Shown: positions 30,601-38,830 of the stretch, piece after piece
How positions within the stretch are numbered: position 1 is the stretch's first letter
How the letters are laid out: every line of letters starts with the position of its first letter
From: Prorocentrum cordatum
Taxonomy: Eukaryota; Sar; Dinophyceae; Prorocentrales; Prorocentraceae
Assembly: GCA_963575745.1 (NCBI GenBank)
Contig: CAUYUJ010011226.1
Span: 46,347-110,346, forward strand
Direction: 5' to 3'
Length of the DNA stretch: 64,000 nucleotides
The notes under the pieces: model-generated
The model's input: only the letters and a program-made list of their open reading frames with translations
What the model was told of the DNA's origin: nothing
Databases searched by the model: none
Made by a program: the position numbers and the translations under genes

Positions 30601-33600
30601 TGACCGTCTTTTCGTGGTAGTCCCCACTAAGATCGGCTAAGCCCGCCGCCTCCTCCTCATACTTCTCCTGCTGCCCTCCTCGTCTTCTTCCCTCTTCTCC
30701 TTCTACTTCTAGCCGGCTCAAGAGAGGCTTCGAGCTCCACAGGGTCACCGTCAGATCCGAGACTGGTTTGTTCGCGACAATCTCGCTCAGTACCGAATAT
30801 GAAAGGTGACGCCACATGGAGTCATACAGGATTGCCCTTGAGGCGCGCACCTGTGCACGGTGCATTCCAGACGGAGTCAGATCCCTCGGAGGCTTGCCCC
30901 CCACTCTCGCAAGAGCGACTCCGACAAAGAAAGCTGACTTGTCGTCAGTCCCAAGAACCGTAGGTTTCCATCCCAGGTCCTTCGCGACCTGGTTCAGGTC
31001 TGCCTGGCGTCCGGCGATTCGGTCCCAAATTCCTCGACCGGCCCCGGGAGCCGAAGGAATCCTGAAAGCCAGACGGTCTCGGTTGCTCTGAACCTCCAAA
31101 TCTCGAAGAATCAGCGTCTGAGTTTCGGTCCCGGATCCCAGCTTTCGAATCTCTTTTTTCTGCCCTAACTCCGGCCAGGCCTCTAGTGGGAAACACGTCC
31201 TCAGAGCCTCGGGGAGCCCTCCTCGTCGTGCGCCTGCTGCATTCCGTCGGCTGCCCTGATTGCCATCGCAATCTTCATGATGTCCCGGTCCGTCAGCGGC
31301 GCTGGTGCGGCTGCTGCTGGGGGTGCGACCAGGTTCTCCTGCGCCGACGACAGCTGTTCGGCCATGGCGTGCATCTGGTCGAGAAGCGCCTTCATCTTCT
31401 GCTCCTGGAGGTCCCTCTGAGAAATCGGTGGTCTGGACTTGAGGGCTGCCGGCGGTGCTCTGACAAGCGTCGGTGGGATCCCGTGCGGAATCTGCGACGG
31501 CTCCAGAGAGCCTCCGCGCTGTTGAACAAGCAAACGCGCCTGCTCCAGAGTCATATCGATCGACCCGCTGGCCGCAGATGACTTCGGACGAGCTCCCGGA
31601 GCTCTCGGGCGGGGAGGATCGTGAGGAACAGGTCCTGCCAACCAGGGATCCCCTGGAGGGCCCGAGTAGCCCTCGACCATCTCCTTGCACTCCTGCTTCA
31701 TCTTCAGGCCGGCCTCGCGCTTCGCCTCCTTCGCGTACTTCTTGGCCTGTGCAGCAGCTTGCTCCTGAGGGGTCTTGTCGCGCAATGAGAGGCGCGTCTT
31801 GCACATCCGGCAATGCGAGTCTACACTTGTCGCGTTCCTCCCTTCTTCGACGGCCCACGGTGGATGCGGGCAAGTCTCCTGGCAGTCGAACTTCATCTCC
31901 ACTGCTTGTGGCCACATCGTCGCCACCCCGTGGATCCTGAGACAAGTCGACGCGATGTGAAGGGGCCGAAGAGCACACCGCCTCCAGCGCATCAGAACTG
32001 GCGCGAATGGCAAGATCCCGAGATTGAACTCCTCCCGGTCCTGATCGCCCATGTCCTCCTCGGCGAGATTGATCCCCTGCAGCTCCTCCGGGATCTCCTC
32101 CCAGTCGTTGAACTCCACATCCTCGTGGATAAAACCGAGCTGCGCTGCTGCCCTCCTCCTGGGCTTCGGAGCCGAGGCCTTCAGCGAAAGACTTTTCTTC
32201 ACCATCACGGACACGAGTGGAACCAATCCTGCTATCTGAGCTTCGAGCCAAAACGCCTCCGGAGGTCGACCCTGATCCTTGGACCGCTGTTCCCCGGGAC
32301 CCGAACACACTCCCAACACCGAAGGAGAGAGACCGAGACGGGGCCTGTCGACTGTCACTACCTACTGCCCAACCCTCCCTCATGTCCTGACGCACGTCCT
32401 CCGGCATCTTCTGGTAGATCTCGTCCGCGATCTGGAAGTCCTCGGGGTCGCAGTGGATGAGTCCAACCGACCGGTGGCCGGCCGTGTGGCGTGCCAGTGG
32501 ACGTCTGACCTTTTCGAAGTCACCGAGAATCATCTCGTCGTTTCCAAGGTCGATCACTGCCTTCATCGCTTCTAACAACCGTGCGGGTAGAAGAGGAGGA
32601 CACCGATGAGGCAGTACGAGAAACTCAACAATTCCGCAACGCCAGAGGCTGACTGGAACCCGCGCCCTGGCCACGGGCTCGACGCGACCTCCGATGCCGC
32701 TCGCCGTGACTCCCGGGGCCGTTCCCTCCTTCACCAGAATGCGGAAACCACGACGCTCGAAAGCCTCCTTCATCACCGAGAGATCATCCTTGCCGATAAG
32801 TGCCTGGCCGGCTGCTGTGTCGACTAACGCATGGTCCCCCATCTGTCGTAGGGATAGCTCTGACTGTTTCAGCTGACATGCCCTCAGCAGGCCGTTCCAC
32901 TCGGATACGCTGATGAAGTTCTCAGACTCCGGCAACAGGTCGATGAAAAAGCTCTTGGGAGCGTCGGTCTTCTTGGTCTTCTCGGCGGCCATCCTGTCTG
33001 CTTTCGATCGAAAGGGGTTCTTGCAGGTCTCGGCCCAATGGCCTCGGTCCCCGCAGTTGGCACATCTCGTCTTTCTTTTGATGTCGGACATCATCGCGCG
33101 GCGAAATCCAGGCTTTGTCGAACGTCTCCTGTCGAAAAAGTCCCGATCTACCCGTTTGGCCGCCTTCGTCTTTCTGGCCTCCGCCCAGGTCCGGCGCTTC
33201 TCCTTGCCCAAGCGGTCCTCGATCACGGCGCCGAAGATCTGGAGTACCTCGTTCTCGCCCAGGTCTTGGTCCTCCAATGCTGATAGAAAGCCCTCGGCGT
33301 CTTCCTCGGGAAGCTCGATTGAGTCATCTATGTCCGTCAGAAACACTTCTCGTTCTTCGTCTGGTTGTGAAGCCCATGGCTGCGGTGGGGGCGGTACTTG
33401 ACTTGAGGATGAGGCCTCTTCAGAATCATTCACGAACGTCTTGACCGGTGCATGTGAGGTTGGAAGCACTGAGAAAGTCTCCTTCACGTCGAGTTTCAGA
33501 ATGGCAGCACGTATCGAAGCGAAATCTGAGAGTCCTCCTGCAAGCGTACGCATATTTATCTTGTTCTGCATGCTGAGACAGGCTCCCTCCTCGAGGTACC

Positions 33601-34315
33601 TCGCCTTGATTTCGTCGGGAAGAATCAGAGAGAACCGTTCAGCTTCGCCTATTTCTGCATCTCGTCGCAAAACATACTCTGTCAGACTTTCTCCTTTCTT
33701 CAGCATATAGTTGAAGAGAGCTGTATTCTGGGCTTGTCTCTCACGATCTCCGGGACGTTCGCCGCTGAGGAGGCCCAGGTGGCTAAGCAGCTTCTGGACT
33801 CCGTCTTCTTCATCTAACGATGCTCGAATAGTCCGAAATTTTGTCTGCAGATCCACAGGGAGTCCTTCTAGTATCCTGCTCGCCTGGGTTTCGGCCCTGA
33901 ATCCCGTTCTTTTGGTCCACGCGAGAACATTATGTCTCCAGGTGTCAAGATTATCTTTTCCCAGCCACGGTGGAGGAGCGCCGAAATCACGATTCGGAGC
34001 AGACCAACTCCTGCTCCAAGAACTGTCTCCATGTTCGTCGTCCCAACCTCCTTTCCACTTGCTCCAGGAGCCGTCGCCTCCCGTGTCGTCCCAACCTCCT
34101 TTCCAGCCCGGAGAACTCTGCCACCAATCCTTCTTGCTTGTCGGAACCCATACCCACGATCCTGGAATACCTGCTGGTGGCGACTGTTCGTCTGGACCTG
34201 CTGGTGGCGACTGTTCGTCTGGAGCGTCGGTGGTGTTGCGCTCTGCGGGACTGCGTTGGCCGTCAAATTCCTCGGTGCCTCGATCCCCTCCTGGCTCAAT
34301 CAATCTCTCGGGCAT
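27671..34315 (-). CDS. Copia gag-protease-(methyltransferase-like)-integrase polyprotein
   Basis: First ATG after the 5' LTR at 34315 (MPERLIEPGG). Gag is followed by zinc knuckle CANCGDRGHWAETC near residues 415-433 and protease motif LVDTAAG near 497. Integrase has HRLHVNLGHP, CEHC (zinc site), SIDLFYLD, LSDGGSEF and GKCERHGG (DDE residues), at about residues 1620-1790. Between residues about 1340 and 1550 lies a segment starting LLEVFSPQRVSTTMIRRGYR and including DLLTGWDL and MSPVRRAFS; it resembles the methyltransferase-like domain of dinoflagellate Copia polyproteins, but with Arg where a Cys would be expected. The Pro/Ser-rich C-terminus ends at TAG 27673-27671. From 32358 to 31201 another frame looks more like protein. 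Confidence 0.88.
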   Translation of the reverse strand: MPERLIEPGGDRGTEEFDGQRSPAERNTTDAPDEQSPPAGPDEQSPPAGIPGSWVWVPTSKKDWWQSSPGWKGGWDDTGGDGSWSKWKGGWDDEHGDSSWSRSWSAPNRDFGAPPPWLGKDNLDTWRHNVLAWTKRTGFRAETQASRILEGLPVDLQTKFRTIRASLDEEDGVQKLLSHLGLLSGERPGDRERQAQNTALFNYMLKKGESLTEYVLRRDAEIGEAERFSLILPDEIKARYLEEGACLSMQNKINMRTLAGGLSDFASIRAAILKLDVKETFSVLPTSHAPVKTFVNDSEEASSSSQVPPPPQPWASQPDEEREVFLTDIDDSIELPEEDAEGFLSALEDQDLGENEVLQIFGAVIEDRLGKEKRRTWAEARKTKAAKRVDRDFFDRRRSTKPGFRRAMMSDIKRKTRCANCGDRGHWAETCKNPFRSKADRMAAEKTKKTDAPKSFFIDLLPESENFISVSEWNGLLRACQLKQSELSLRQMGDHALVDTAAGQALIGKDDLSVMKEAFERRGFRILVKEGTAPGVTASGIGGRVEPVARARVPVSLWRCGIVEFLVLPHRCPPLLPARLLEAMKAVIDLGNDEMILGDFEKVRRPLARHTAGHRSVGLIHCDPEDFQIADEIYQKMPEDVRQDMREGWAVGSDSRQAPSRSLSFGVGSVFGSRGTAVQGSGSTSGGVLARSSDSRIGSTRVRDGEEKSFAEGLGSEAQEEGSSAARFYPRGCGVQRLGGDPGGAAGDQSRRGGHGRSGPGGVQSRDLAIRASSDALEAVCSSAPSHRVDLSQDPRGGDDVATSSGDEVRLPGDLPASTVGRRRREERDKCRLALPDVQDAPLIARQDPSGASCCTGQEVREGGEARGRPEDEAGVQGDGRGLLGPSRGSLVGRTCSSRSSPPESSGSSSEVICGQRVDRYDSGAGAFACSTARRLSGAVADSARDPTDACQSTAGSPQVQTTDFSEGPPGAEDEGASRPDARHGRTAVVGAGEPGRTPSSSRTSAADGPGHHEDCDGNQGSRRNAAGARRGGLPEALRTCFPLEAWPELGQKKEIRKLGSGTETQTLILRDLEVQSNRDRLAFRIPSAPGAGRGIWDRIAGRQADLNQVAKDLGWKPTVLGTDDKSAFFVGVALARVGGKPPRDLTPSGMHRAQVRASRAILYDSMWRHLSYSVLSEIVANKPVSDLTVTLWSSKPLLSRLEVEGEEGRRRGGQQEKYEEEAAGLADLSGDYHEKTVKSSEGLRGLCARGLRAISLDATSPPSLSTPPSTDTKGQLGRYYAVEVDSFISLGMADPLEELEVRSVPRNIRQFASELLEGSRVPRRQSSRRKVILEAERNRGGTVLLEVFSPQRVSTTMIRRGYRVSPAVDLLTGWDLDSPSGIKQLWDLIKKDQPQCIIMSPVRRAFSVAFASNWSRMDEGERNEVERRGIAFLHLCCEVALHQISLGRDFMLEHPQSASSWDLECVRVVASSPGVVSTVLDQCQYGLSVSPGTLSKKPTRLLASREVLLRQCSKRCEGEHEHLPLEGSGRTRKAEKYPSALVTAMANGIESALWEREANVGGVESSYPVEGGGLEADESQVHDGAEAPGSDDEETTTRPKQASGVRHPGPEVDQGLQREIHRLHVNLGHPMLDDFVWTLRAAGARVEVVEWVRQKFRCEHCTSHSRPYWRRRAHLLRTYRFNRLLSIDLFYLDHQGESLPVLNMVDQGTSYQQCCLLSDAQSATVWAALAKWWIRPFGLPEMILSDGGSEFGGHFSRGCEHHGIYLQIIPANSPHFNGKCERHGGIVKNALSRASRSSTPSSREEVELLLCEVVAGKNRTYHRGGFSPTQMVFGENPRIPKSMLSDDAVDDVGVDDLRTSAIDQDTAAAAFARAHQLRSEAQRALASHDARARLSEAAKARKHVEKTYQPGEWVHARRKVTAANRSHVLQRDRWTGPGAVVFQSRSTVWAAMRHRLLKGASEQVRPATRPEALGAELLDNPRFDQLRQEIRSPGRRIGAVDVESEGPPPPEAWDVPGDGGSPEGPPRRAPEGPTLVPGPSAAEAVAPSEGLTRVPRPTSVAPADPSPPGTAAGDEGPTSPAGVISIGDSEAESPDELQPRTQLRRPAEDREADVGPPASRPRRGLLASVAPRPHEGPGPGDRRLTPVERGSGTVSDRIREWEGSSRGKSRAPNAQPETASRPSEPTDSSRQRSRSPNTAVARGRPLPLPSEWP
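31201..32358 (-). CDS. Alternative-frame accessory segment inside the Copia polyprotein
   Basis: In this frame the sequence reads like a structured protein: acidic stretch DWEEIPEELQGINLAEEDMG, Cys pairs in CQETCPHPP and CRMCKTRLSL, the helical segment QAAAQAKKYAKEAKREAG, and a coiled-coil-like QKMKALLDQMHAMAEQLSSA. The polyprotein frame across the same bases is Gly/Ser/Arg-rich and featureless, though open. Two compensating indels or frameshifting would explain it. A TAG lies just upstream in this frame. Confidence 0.6.
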   Translation of the reverse strand: MTVDRPRLGLSPSVLGVCSGPGEQRSKDQGRPPEAFWLEAQIAGLVPLVSVMVKKSLSLKASAPKPRRRAAAQLGFIHEDVEFNDWEEIPEELQGINLAEEDMGDQDREEFNLGILPFAPVLMRWRRCALRPLHIASTCLRIHGVATMWPQAVEMKFDCQETCPHPPWAVEEGRNATSVDSHCRMCKTRLSLRDKTPQEQAAAQAKKYAKEAKREAGLKMKQECKEMVEGYSGPPGDPWLAGPVPHDPPRPRAPGARPKSSAASGSIDMTLEQARLLVQQRGGSLEPSQIPHGIPPTLVRAPPAALKSRPPISQRDLQEQKMKALLDQMHAMAEQLSSAQENLVAPPAAAAPAPLTDRDIMKIAMAIRAADGMQQAHDEEGSPRL

Positions 34316-34330
34316 TGCTCCGCTTACCAC
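34313..34330 (-). promoter_or_regulatory. Candidate primer binding site and start codon
   Basis: Directly after the 5' LTR the minus strand reads G TGGTAAGCGGAGC AATG. TGGTA plus GAGC resembles the initiator-tRNA primer site of many Copia elements (TGGTATCAGAGC), with mismatches. The ATG is at 34315-34313. Confidence 0.45.
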
Positions 34331-34519
34331 TGTCACAGACCGTAGGACGAATGGCGCTGGGGGCCCAAAGATAACGATGAGGAGAGGGGCACTTTCTGAT
34401 ACCAAGGAACGGCGACCAACAGCATGCTTGCTCGCGCAAAGCCTAACGGCTACGGGGACGATACGTAGAGACGAGAGGGAACACACACACACAAGGCCCA
34501 CTAGGGCCTACGGGAAACA
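34331..34519 (-). repeat. 5' LTR of the Copia element
   Basis: 189 bp, differing from the 25277-25463 LTR by two G/A changes and one extra AC unit. It should contain promoter and polyadenylation signals, which I cannot point to. Confidence 0.9.
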
Positions 34520-35130
34520 TGTGCCCCTGGCCCCCGGTTTGCAGCAACAACTGCTCCCTCCTGACATTTCCCAATTCATTTTTCCCAAATCGCGCTCTCG
34601 CGAAGAACTTCCTCATAATTTGATGCAGTACTCATGCTTTCGCGTGGGACATCCTTGCAGTTTATTCAGACGCCACGCCCTCAACACTCAGGAATCACGC
34701 TCTCGCTTTGGATTTTTTTTTAATTTATTGGAGAATCGCGCTGTCGCTCGAGACTTCCCCGCGACCCATGCAAAACGCACGCTTTAGCAACCCGCCTGCT
34801 CGATCTGGCCGTGTAGGCCCGCCTTTCCGACCCGCCCGTTAGGGTCTACCCGCCCGATCTGCCCGTCTGGTCCTGTCACGTGTTTTCTGCTCCTAGCGCC
34901 CCTCCTGCTATTTTCTCGTGCTCCATCTTCCTCCCTGCTCCTTGCCCTTTCCTTCCATCCGTCCTCTCTTTCCCTGCCTTAGGGGCTGCGCGAAATACGC
35001 ACGTTTCGGGTAATAAAGATACATCCCGAAGGGGGTACGATCGAAGACGAAGAGGGCGGGTGTCGAGGGTTGGGGATATACGTGTTGAGATGCACGCGAG
35101 CAGGAAAGAGCGAACAATCTTAAACTGATT
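34520..35130 (+). repeat. Composite family: rest of module M2, minisatellite and GGTACGATCGA module
   Basis: Continues the module interrupted at 25276: TGTGCCCCTGGCCCCCGGTT, CAGCAACAAC, the CGCGCTCTCGC minisatellite, GCAACCCGCCTGCTCGA.CTGG, a GTTTTCTGCTCCTAG block, and GGGGGTACGATCGAAGACG at about 35030. Without the LTR element the unit is about 1.2 kb. Confidence 0.75.
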
Positions 35131-35164
35131 GCTGTTGTTGTGGTTTATCATTTTGTTAAAAATA

Positions 35165-35905
35165 TTATTGTTGGATCCCCTGGAGGCGCCCTGGCGCTCT
35201 CGCCTCGGCGCTGGCTGTATTTCCTTTGAAAATCAAGCTCACGCTCGAGCGTTTCGGGGGTGCAGCGAAACTGGCAAACTGGCACCCCAACAACAACAAC
35301 GCTCCTCCTCGGTACGTCCTCTTGAACTATTCGGGACCAGGGCTCGTGCTCGCCGCCGAAAGCCGGCTTTCCCACAAAGCTGGCGCTCCCGCTCGATACT
35401 TCCTTGTTTTTACTCAGAACGAGCGCTCCTGCCTCGGCGCCGCAAACGGCCCTCCCTGCAAACAACGACGCTCCCGTTCGATACTTCCCCCGTTTTTACT
35501 CAACTGTTCCTGATCCATGTTGGACCTGAACTCTTAGAGAATTACTCTTGTGGGACACCCTACATCCGTACTGGCGCTCTCGCCCTGGCCTCTGCTGCAC
35601 TTCCTTTTGAGAATTAAGCTACCGCTCAAGCGTTTCGGGGTTGCGCCGAAACCGGCTCCCCCACAACAGCAACACCAACAACAACAGCAACAACAACAAC
35701 ACCAACAGCAACAACCAGCAACAGCAGCAACAACAGCAACAACCACAACCACAACCACAACAACAACAACACCATCCCCAACAACACCAACAAGAACACC
35801 ACCACCACAAACAACATCATCAGCAGCAGTGGCAATACCAATTGCATCAGCAGCGTCAGCAACAACAACACCAACACCAACCAACAACAACAACACCAAC
35901 TATTA
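35165..35905 (+). repeat. Composite family: GGATCCCC subfamily modules and CAA tract
   Basis: Two related modules (35172-35300 and 35560-35665) share CTGGCGCTCTCGCC, CTT(C)TTTGA.AAT.AAGCT and TCAAGCGTTTCGGGG/TCGAGCGTTTCGGGG, and end in CAACAACAAC. Between them are CTCCCGCTCGATACTTCCT-type units. (CAA)n fills 35660-35905. Confidence 0.65.
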
Positions 35906-36472
35906 TCTTAAGACTGTTCGCTCCTATCCGTTCGCGTGCCATACAACACGTGTATCCCAAACCCTCGGTACCCGCCCTCTACGTCTTCGATCATGCCCTC
36001 TTTAAGCGTATATATCCCTTACTTGCCACGTGCATTCAGTGCAACTCCTTAAAACAGCGTAGGGAAGGGCGAATAGAAGGGGAGAGGAGCATGATGGAAC
36101 ACAACAGAAATTAGCAAGAGAGGGGGTTAGAAACAGAAAGTACGTGGCAAACCCAACCGGGCAAACCAGACGGGCAGACCCTAACGGGCGGGTCGGGGAG
36201 GCGGGCCCAGGCGGCCAGGTCGAGCAGGCGGGTTGCTGAAGCGTGAGTCCTGCATGAACTTCAAGGAGATTTCAAGCGATTGCTCGATTCCCAAATGGAT
36301 GGTGAAAGAAACGAAAGCGAAAACGAGATTCCTGAGTGTCGAAGGCGCGGGGTCTGAATACAGCGCAAGGAAATCCGACGCGAGAGCGCGATTCCTGCAT
36401 ACATTGTGAAGAAATCCCGCACGAGATCACGATTTTGGATGCAACTGTGAGGAAGTATCAAGCGGCAGCTGC

Positions 36473-36509
<37 letters not shown>

Positions 36510-36702
36510 ATTGTTGCCGTTATTCGTCTAAACAATTGTTTTGGTTGTTGCTTTTGTTTTTGTTGTTGTAAACGGGGGGCCACGGGCCCGGGCTGGTGCC
36601 ACTCAACTTTCCCGCGTTGAGAAAAAACGGGGCGCGAACCCTGGGAGGACCACGTTAAGGGAAAAATGCAACGGTTACCGCGCAAGGGGATCAACAACTA
36701 TT
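35905..36702 (-). repeat. Composite family: inverted copy
   Basis: Reverse order of the plus-strand unit: GGTACGATCGA module (35905-36005), CCCGCC block (36150-36240), minisatellite (36260-36440), TTG tract (36472-36512) and GATCCCC module (36563-36702, with GGTTCGCGCCCCG on the minus strand). Confidence 0.7.
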
Positions 36703-36719
36703 ACCTTTTAGAGATGAGA

Positions 36720-36945
36720 ACTCAACAGCGCTCCCGCTCGATACGTCCTCCTTTTCTACTCGGGAACAGGGCTCTTGCTCGCCGCCGAAAGCTGGCTTTC
36801 CCACAAAGCCGGCGCTCCCGCTCGATACTTCCTTGTTTTTTGCTCAGAACGGGAGCCCCCCCTCGGCGCCGCAAGCGGCCCCCCTGCAAACAACGACGCC
36901 CCCGCTCGGTCTTTCCTCCGCTTTTACTCAAGAGCTCCAGAGGCC
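36720..36945. repeat. CTCCCGCTCGATACTTCCTC minisatellite
   Basis: About three units of roughly 70-80 bp containing GCTCCCGCTCGATAC.TCCT and CTCGCCGCCGAAAGC; related to the array at 59590-60490. Confidence 0.75.
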
Positions 36946-37059
36946 GTGGGGCTGCTGATCCTCAAGAATGCAGAATGCCCTGTCGGAGGTCTGCACTGGT
37001 GCGTCCCTGGCGTGCTTCGCGTGCTCGGGGCATGCGCATGCCGAAAACCCGCGGCGGCG

Positions 37060-37215
37060 ACCCCGTCGTCCTCGTCGTCGTTGTGGTCGTCGTCGTCCTC
37101 CTCCTCCTCCTCCTCCTCCTCCTCCTCCTCTTCTCCTTCCCCCCCTCTCGTCTTCCTTCCTCCTCCTTCCTCCTCTCCCTCCTCCTCCTCCTCCTCCTCC
37201 CTCCTATTCTTCCTT
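37060..37215. repeat. (CTC)n microsatellite
   Basis: GTCGTC leading into CTC/TTC units. Confidence 0.9.
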
Positions 37216-37704
37216 CCCCGAAGCTCGGAGGCTCTTCCGATCCAGCCTTTTTTCCCAAAAGCGCCCTGAGACCTCCTTCAAGATGGCCCGAAATCATCGA
37301 GTCCAGTTTAGCAGCGTCTCCCAGGGGCCTCATGCTTCCCCCAAGGTTTCCGAATCTTCCCTGGGAAGCTCTGGGGGGCTCTCCACAGGGCTCAAGAGGC
37401 TGTCCAAGGGGCTCCAGGAGCTCTCCCAAAGGTGGCGGGGCCTCTCCCGAAAGGTTTTGGGTCACCGGGGTATGGTGATATCTAGAAGCAAGGCAAGGTG
37501 CATGGCGATCGCGACAGTGATGTGCCATCTGGGCTGGAGATGTTGAAGTGCCTCGGAAGAGGTTTTGTCGAGACCTCCTCGGGCGGGAGATCTGGGCAAC
37601 GGATTATTGAACCCCCCAGTGCAATAACAGATCCCCCACGAGGGGGGACTATCTTGATTGATGCATGCTGCATAGAAGCTCGTGGAGCATTCGGGTAAAC
37701 TTAC
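37216..37704. other. No gene seen
   Basis: Unique-looking sequence of moderate GC with no convincing frame. AGGTTTTGTCGAGACCTCCTC near 37560 resembles AGGTGTTTGCAAGACCTCAT near 60636, so part of this is repeated. Confidence 0.4.
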
Positions 37705-38482
37705 TGTTGCTGTTGTTGTTGCTGCTGTTGTTGTTGTTGTTGTTGGTGTTGTTGTTGTTGTTGTTGAACTCTCACTCCGGACGGATATTTATTGTTGATC
37801 CCCGGCCTCGGGGGCACATGTTTCATTAAACGAAATTGAACTTCCTGGATCTCGCACCCGGTTCTTGATCAGGGGAAATCTTGGGTCACCACATTGGGCC
37901 CCTGGACCCCGAGTTACAACAACAACAACGGGTCCCGCCCTATACTTCCTCACAATTTAACCAACATCGCGCCCTCGCGCGAGATTTCATCACCATGTAT
38001 ACTGGAATCGTGCTCTCGAGTGGGAGTTCCTCTCAATTTCGCCGCGCAATCGACACCCAGGAATCGCGCTCACGCTCGGGCCTTTTCCACGATCTACTTG
38101 GCAATCGCGCTATCGCCGGAGACTTTCTCGCGATTCATGCAAGACGCACGCTTCAGCAACCCGCCTGCTCGACCTGGCCGCCTGGGCCCGCCTTCCCGAC
38201 CCGCCCGTCAGGGCCTACCCGTCCGATCTACCCATAGTTTTCTGCTCCTAGCCCCTTCCTGCTACTCTCTCTCTCGTGCTCCATCCTCCTCCCTCCCCCT
38301 TGTCCCTTCCTTCCATCCGTCCTCTCTTCCCCTGTCTTGGGGGCTGCACGAAATACACGTTGCAGGTGAGAAAGATATTCCCTTAAGGGGGTACGATCGA
38401 AGACGAAGAGGGCGGGTATCGAGGGTTGGGGATATACGTGTGGAGTGGCACGCGAGCAGACAAGAACGGACCGTCTTAAAAT
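37705..38482 (+). repeat. Composite family: full plus-strand unit
   Basis: TTG tract (37705-37765), GATCCCC module (37795-37930), minisatellite (37960-38140), CCCGCCTGCTCGACCTGG block (38158-38230), GTTTTCTGCTCCTAG block, and GGTACGATCGA module (38385-38482). Confidence 0.75.
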
Positions 38483-38559
38483 GATTGTTGTTGTTGTTGT
38501 TGTTGTTGCTGTTGTTGTCATCGTCGTCGTCGTCGTCGCCGTCGTCGCCCCCCCGCGAC

Positions 38560-38750
38560 CGCCCGCGACCCTCCCGCGACCAAGCCCGCGACCCACCCGC
38601 GACCCGCCCGCGACCCACCCGCAGATCCACCCGCGACCCACCCGCGACCCACACCGCGACCCGCCCGCGACCCACCCGCGACCCGGCCCGCGACCCACCC
38701 GCGACCCACTCGCGACCCACCCGTGACCCACCCCGCGACCCACCCACATT
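38560..38750. repeat. CGCGACCCACC minisatellite
   Basis: About 15 units of CCCGCGACC(C)(A)C, 10-13 bp. Confidence 0.9.
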
Positions 38751-38830
38751 TTCTAACGCAGAAGTCGGCGCCTGCAGCGGGCTTCTTCAGAGCCTCGCAG
38801 ACTGCCGACGTCCCCGCCGCCCCCTCACTC

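Larger units (their letters stand above)
25277..34519 (-). mobile_element. Copia-type LTR retrotransposon
   Basis: A 9.2-kb element with near-identical 187/189-bp LTRs, TG..CA ends and a TGTG duplication, transcribed on the minus strand. Domain order is gag with zinc knuckle, aspartic protease, accessory region, methyltransferase-like segment, integrase, reverse transcriptase, RNase H. Integrase before RT is the Copia (Ty1) arrangement. The LTRs differ by only two substitutions and one AC-repeat indel, so the insertion is recent. The coding region has one in-frame UAG and one internal stretch where another frame looks better. Confidence 0.9.

Noticed and set aside
36570-36700. tRNA gene suggested by GGTTCGCGCCCC
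   Set aside because: No cloverleaf can be drawn around it; at most a SINE-type B box.
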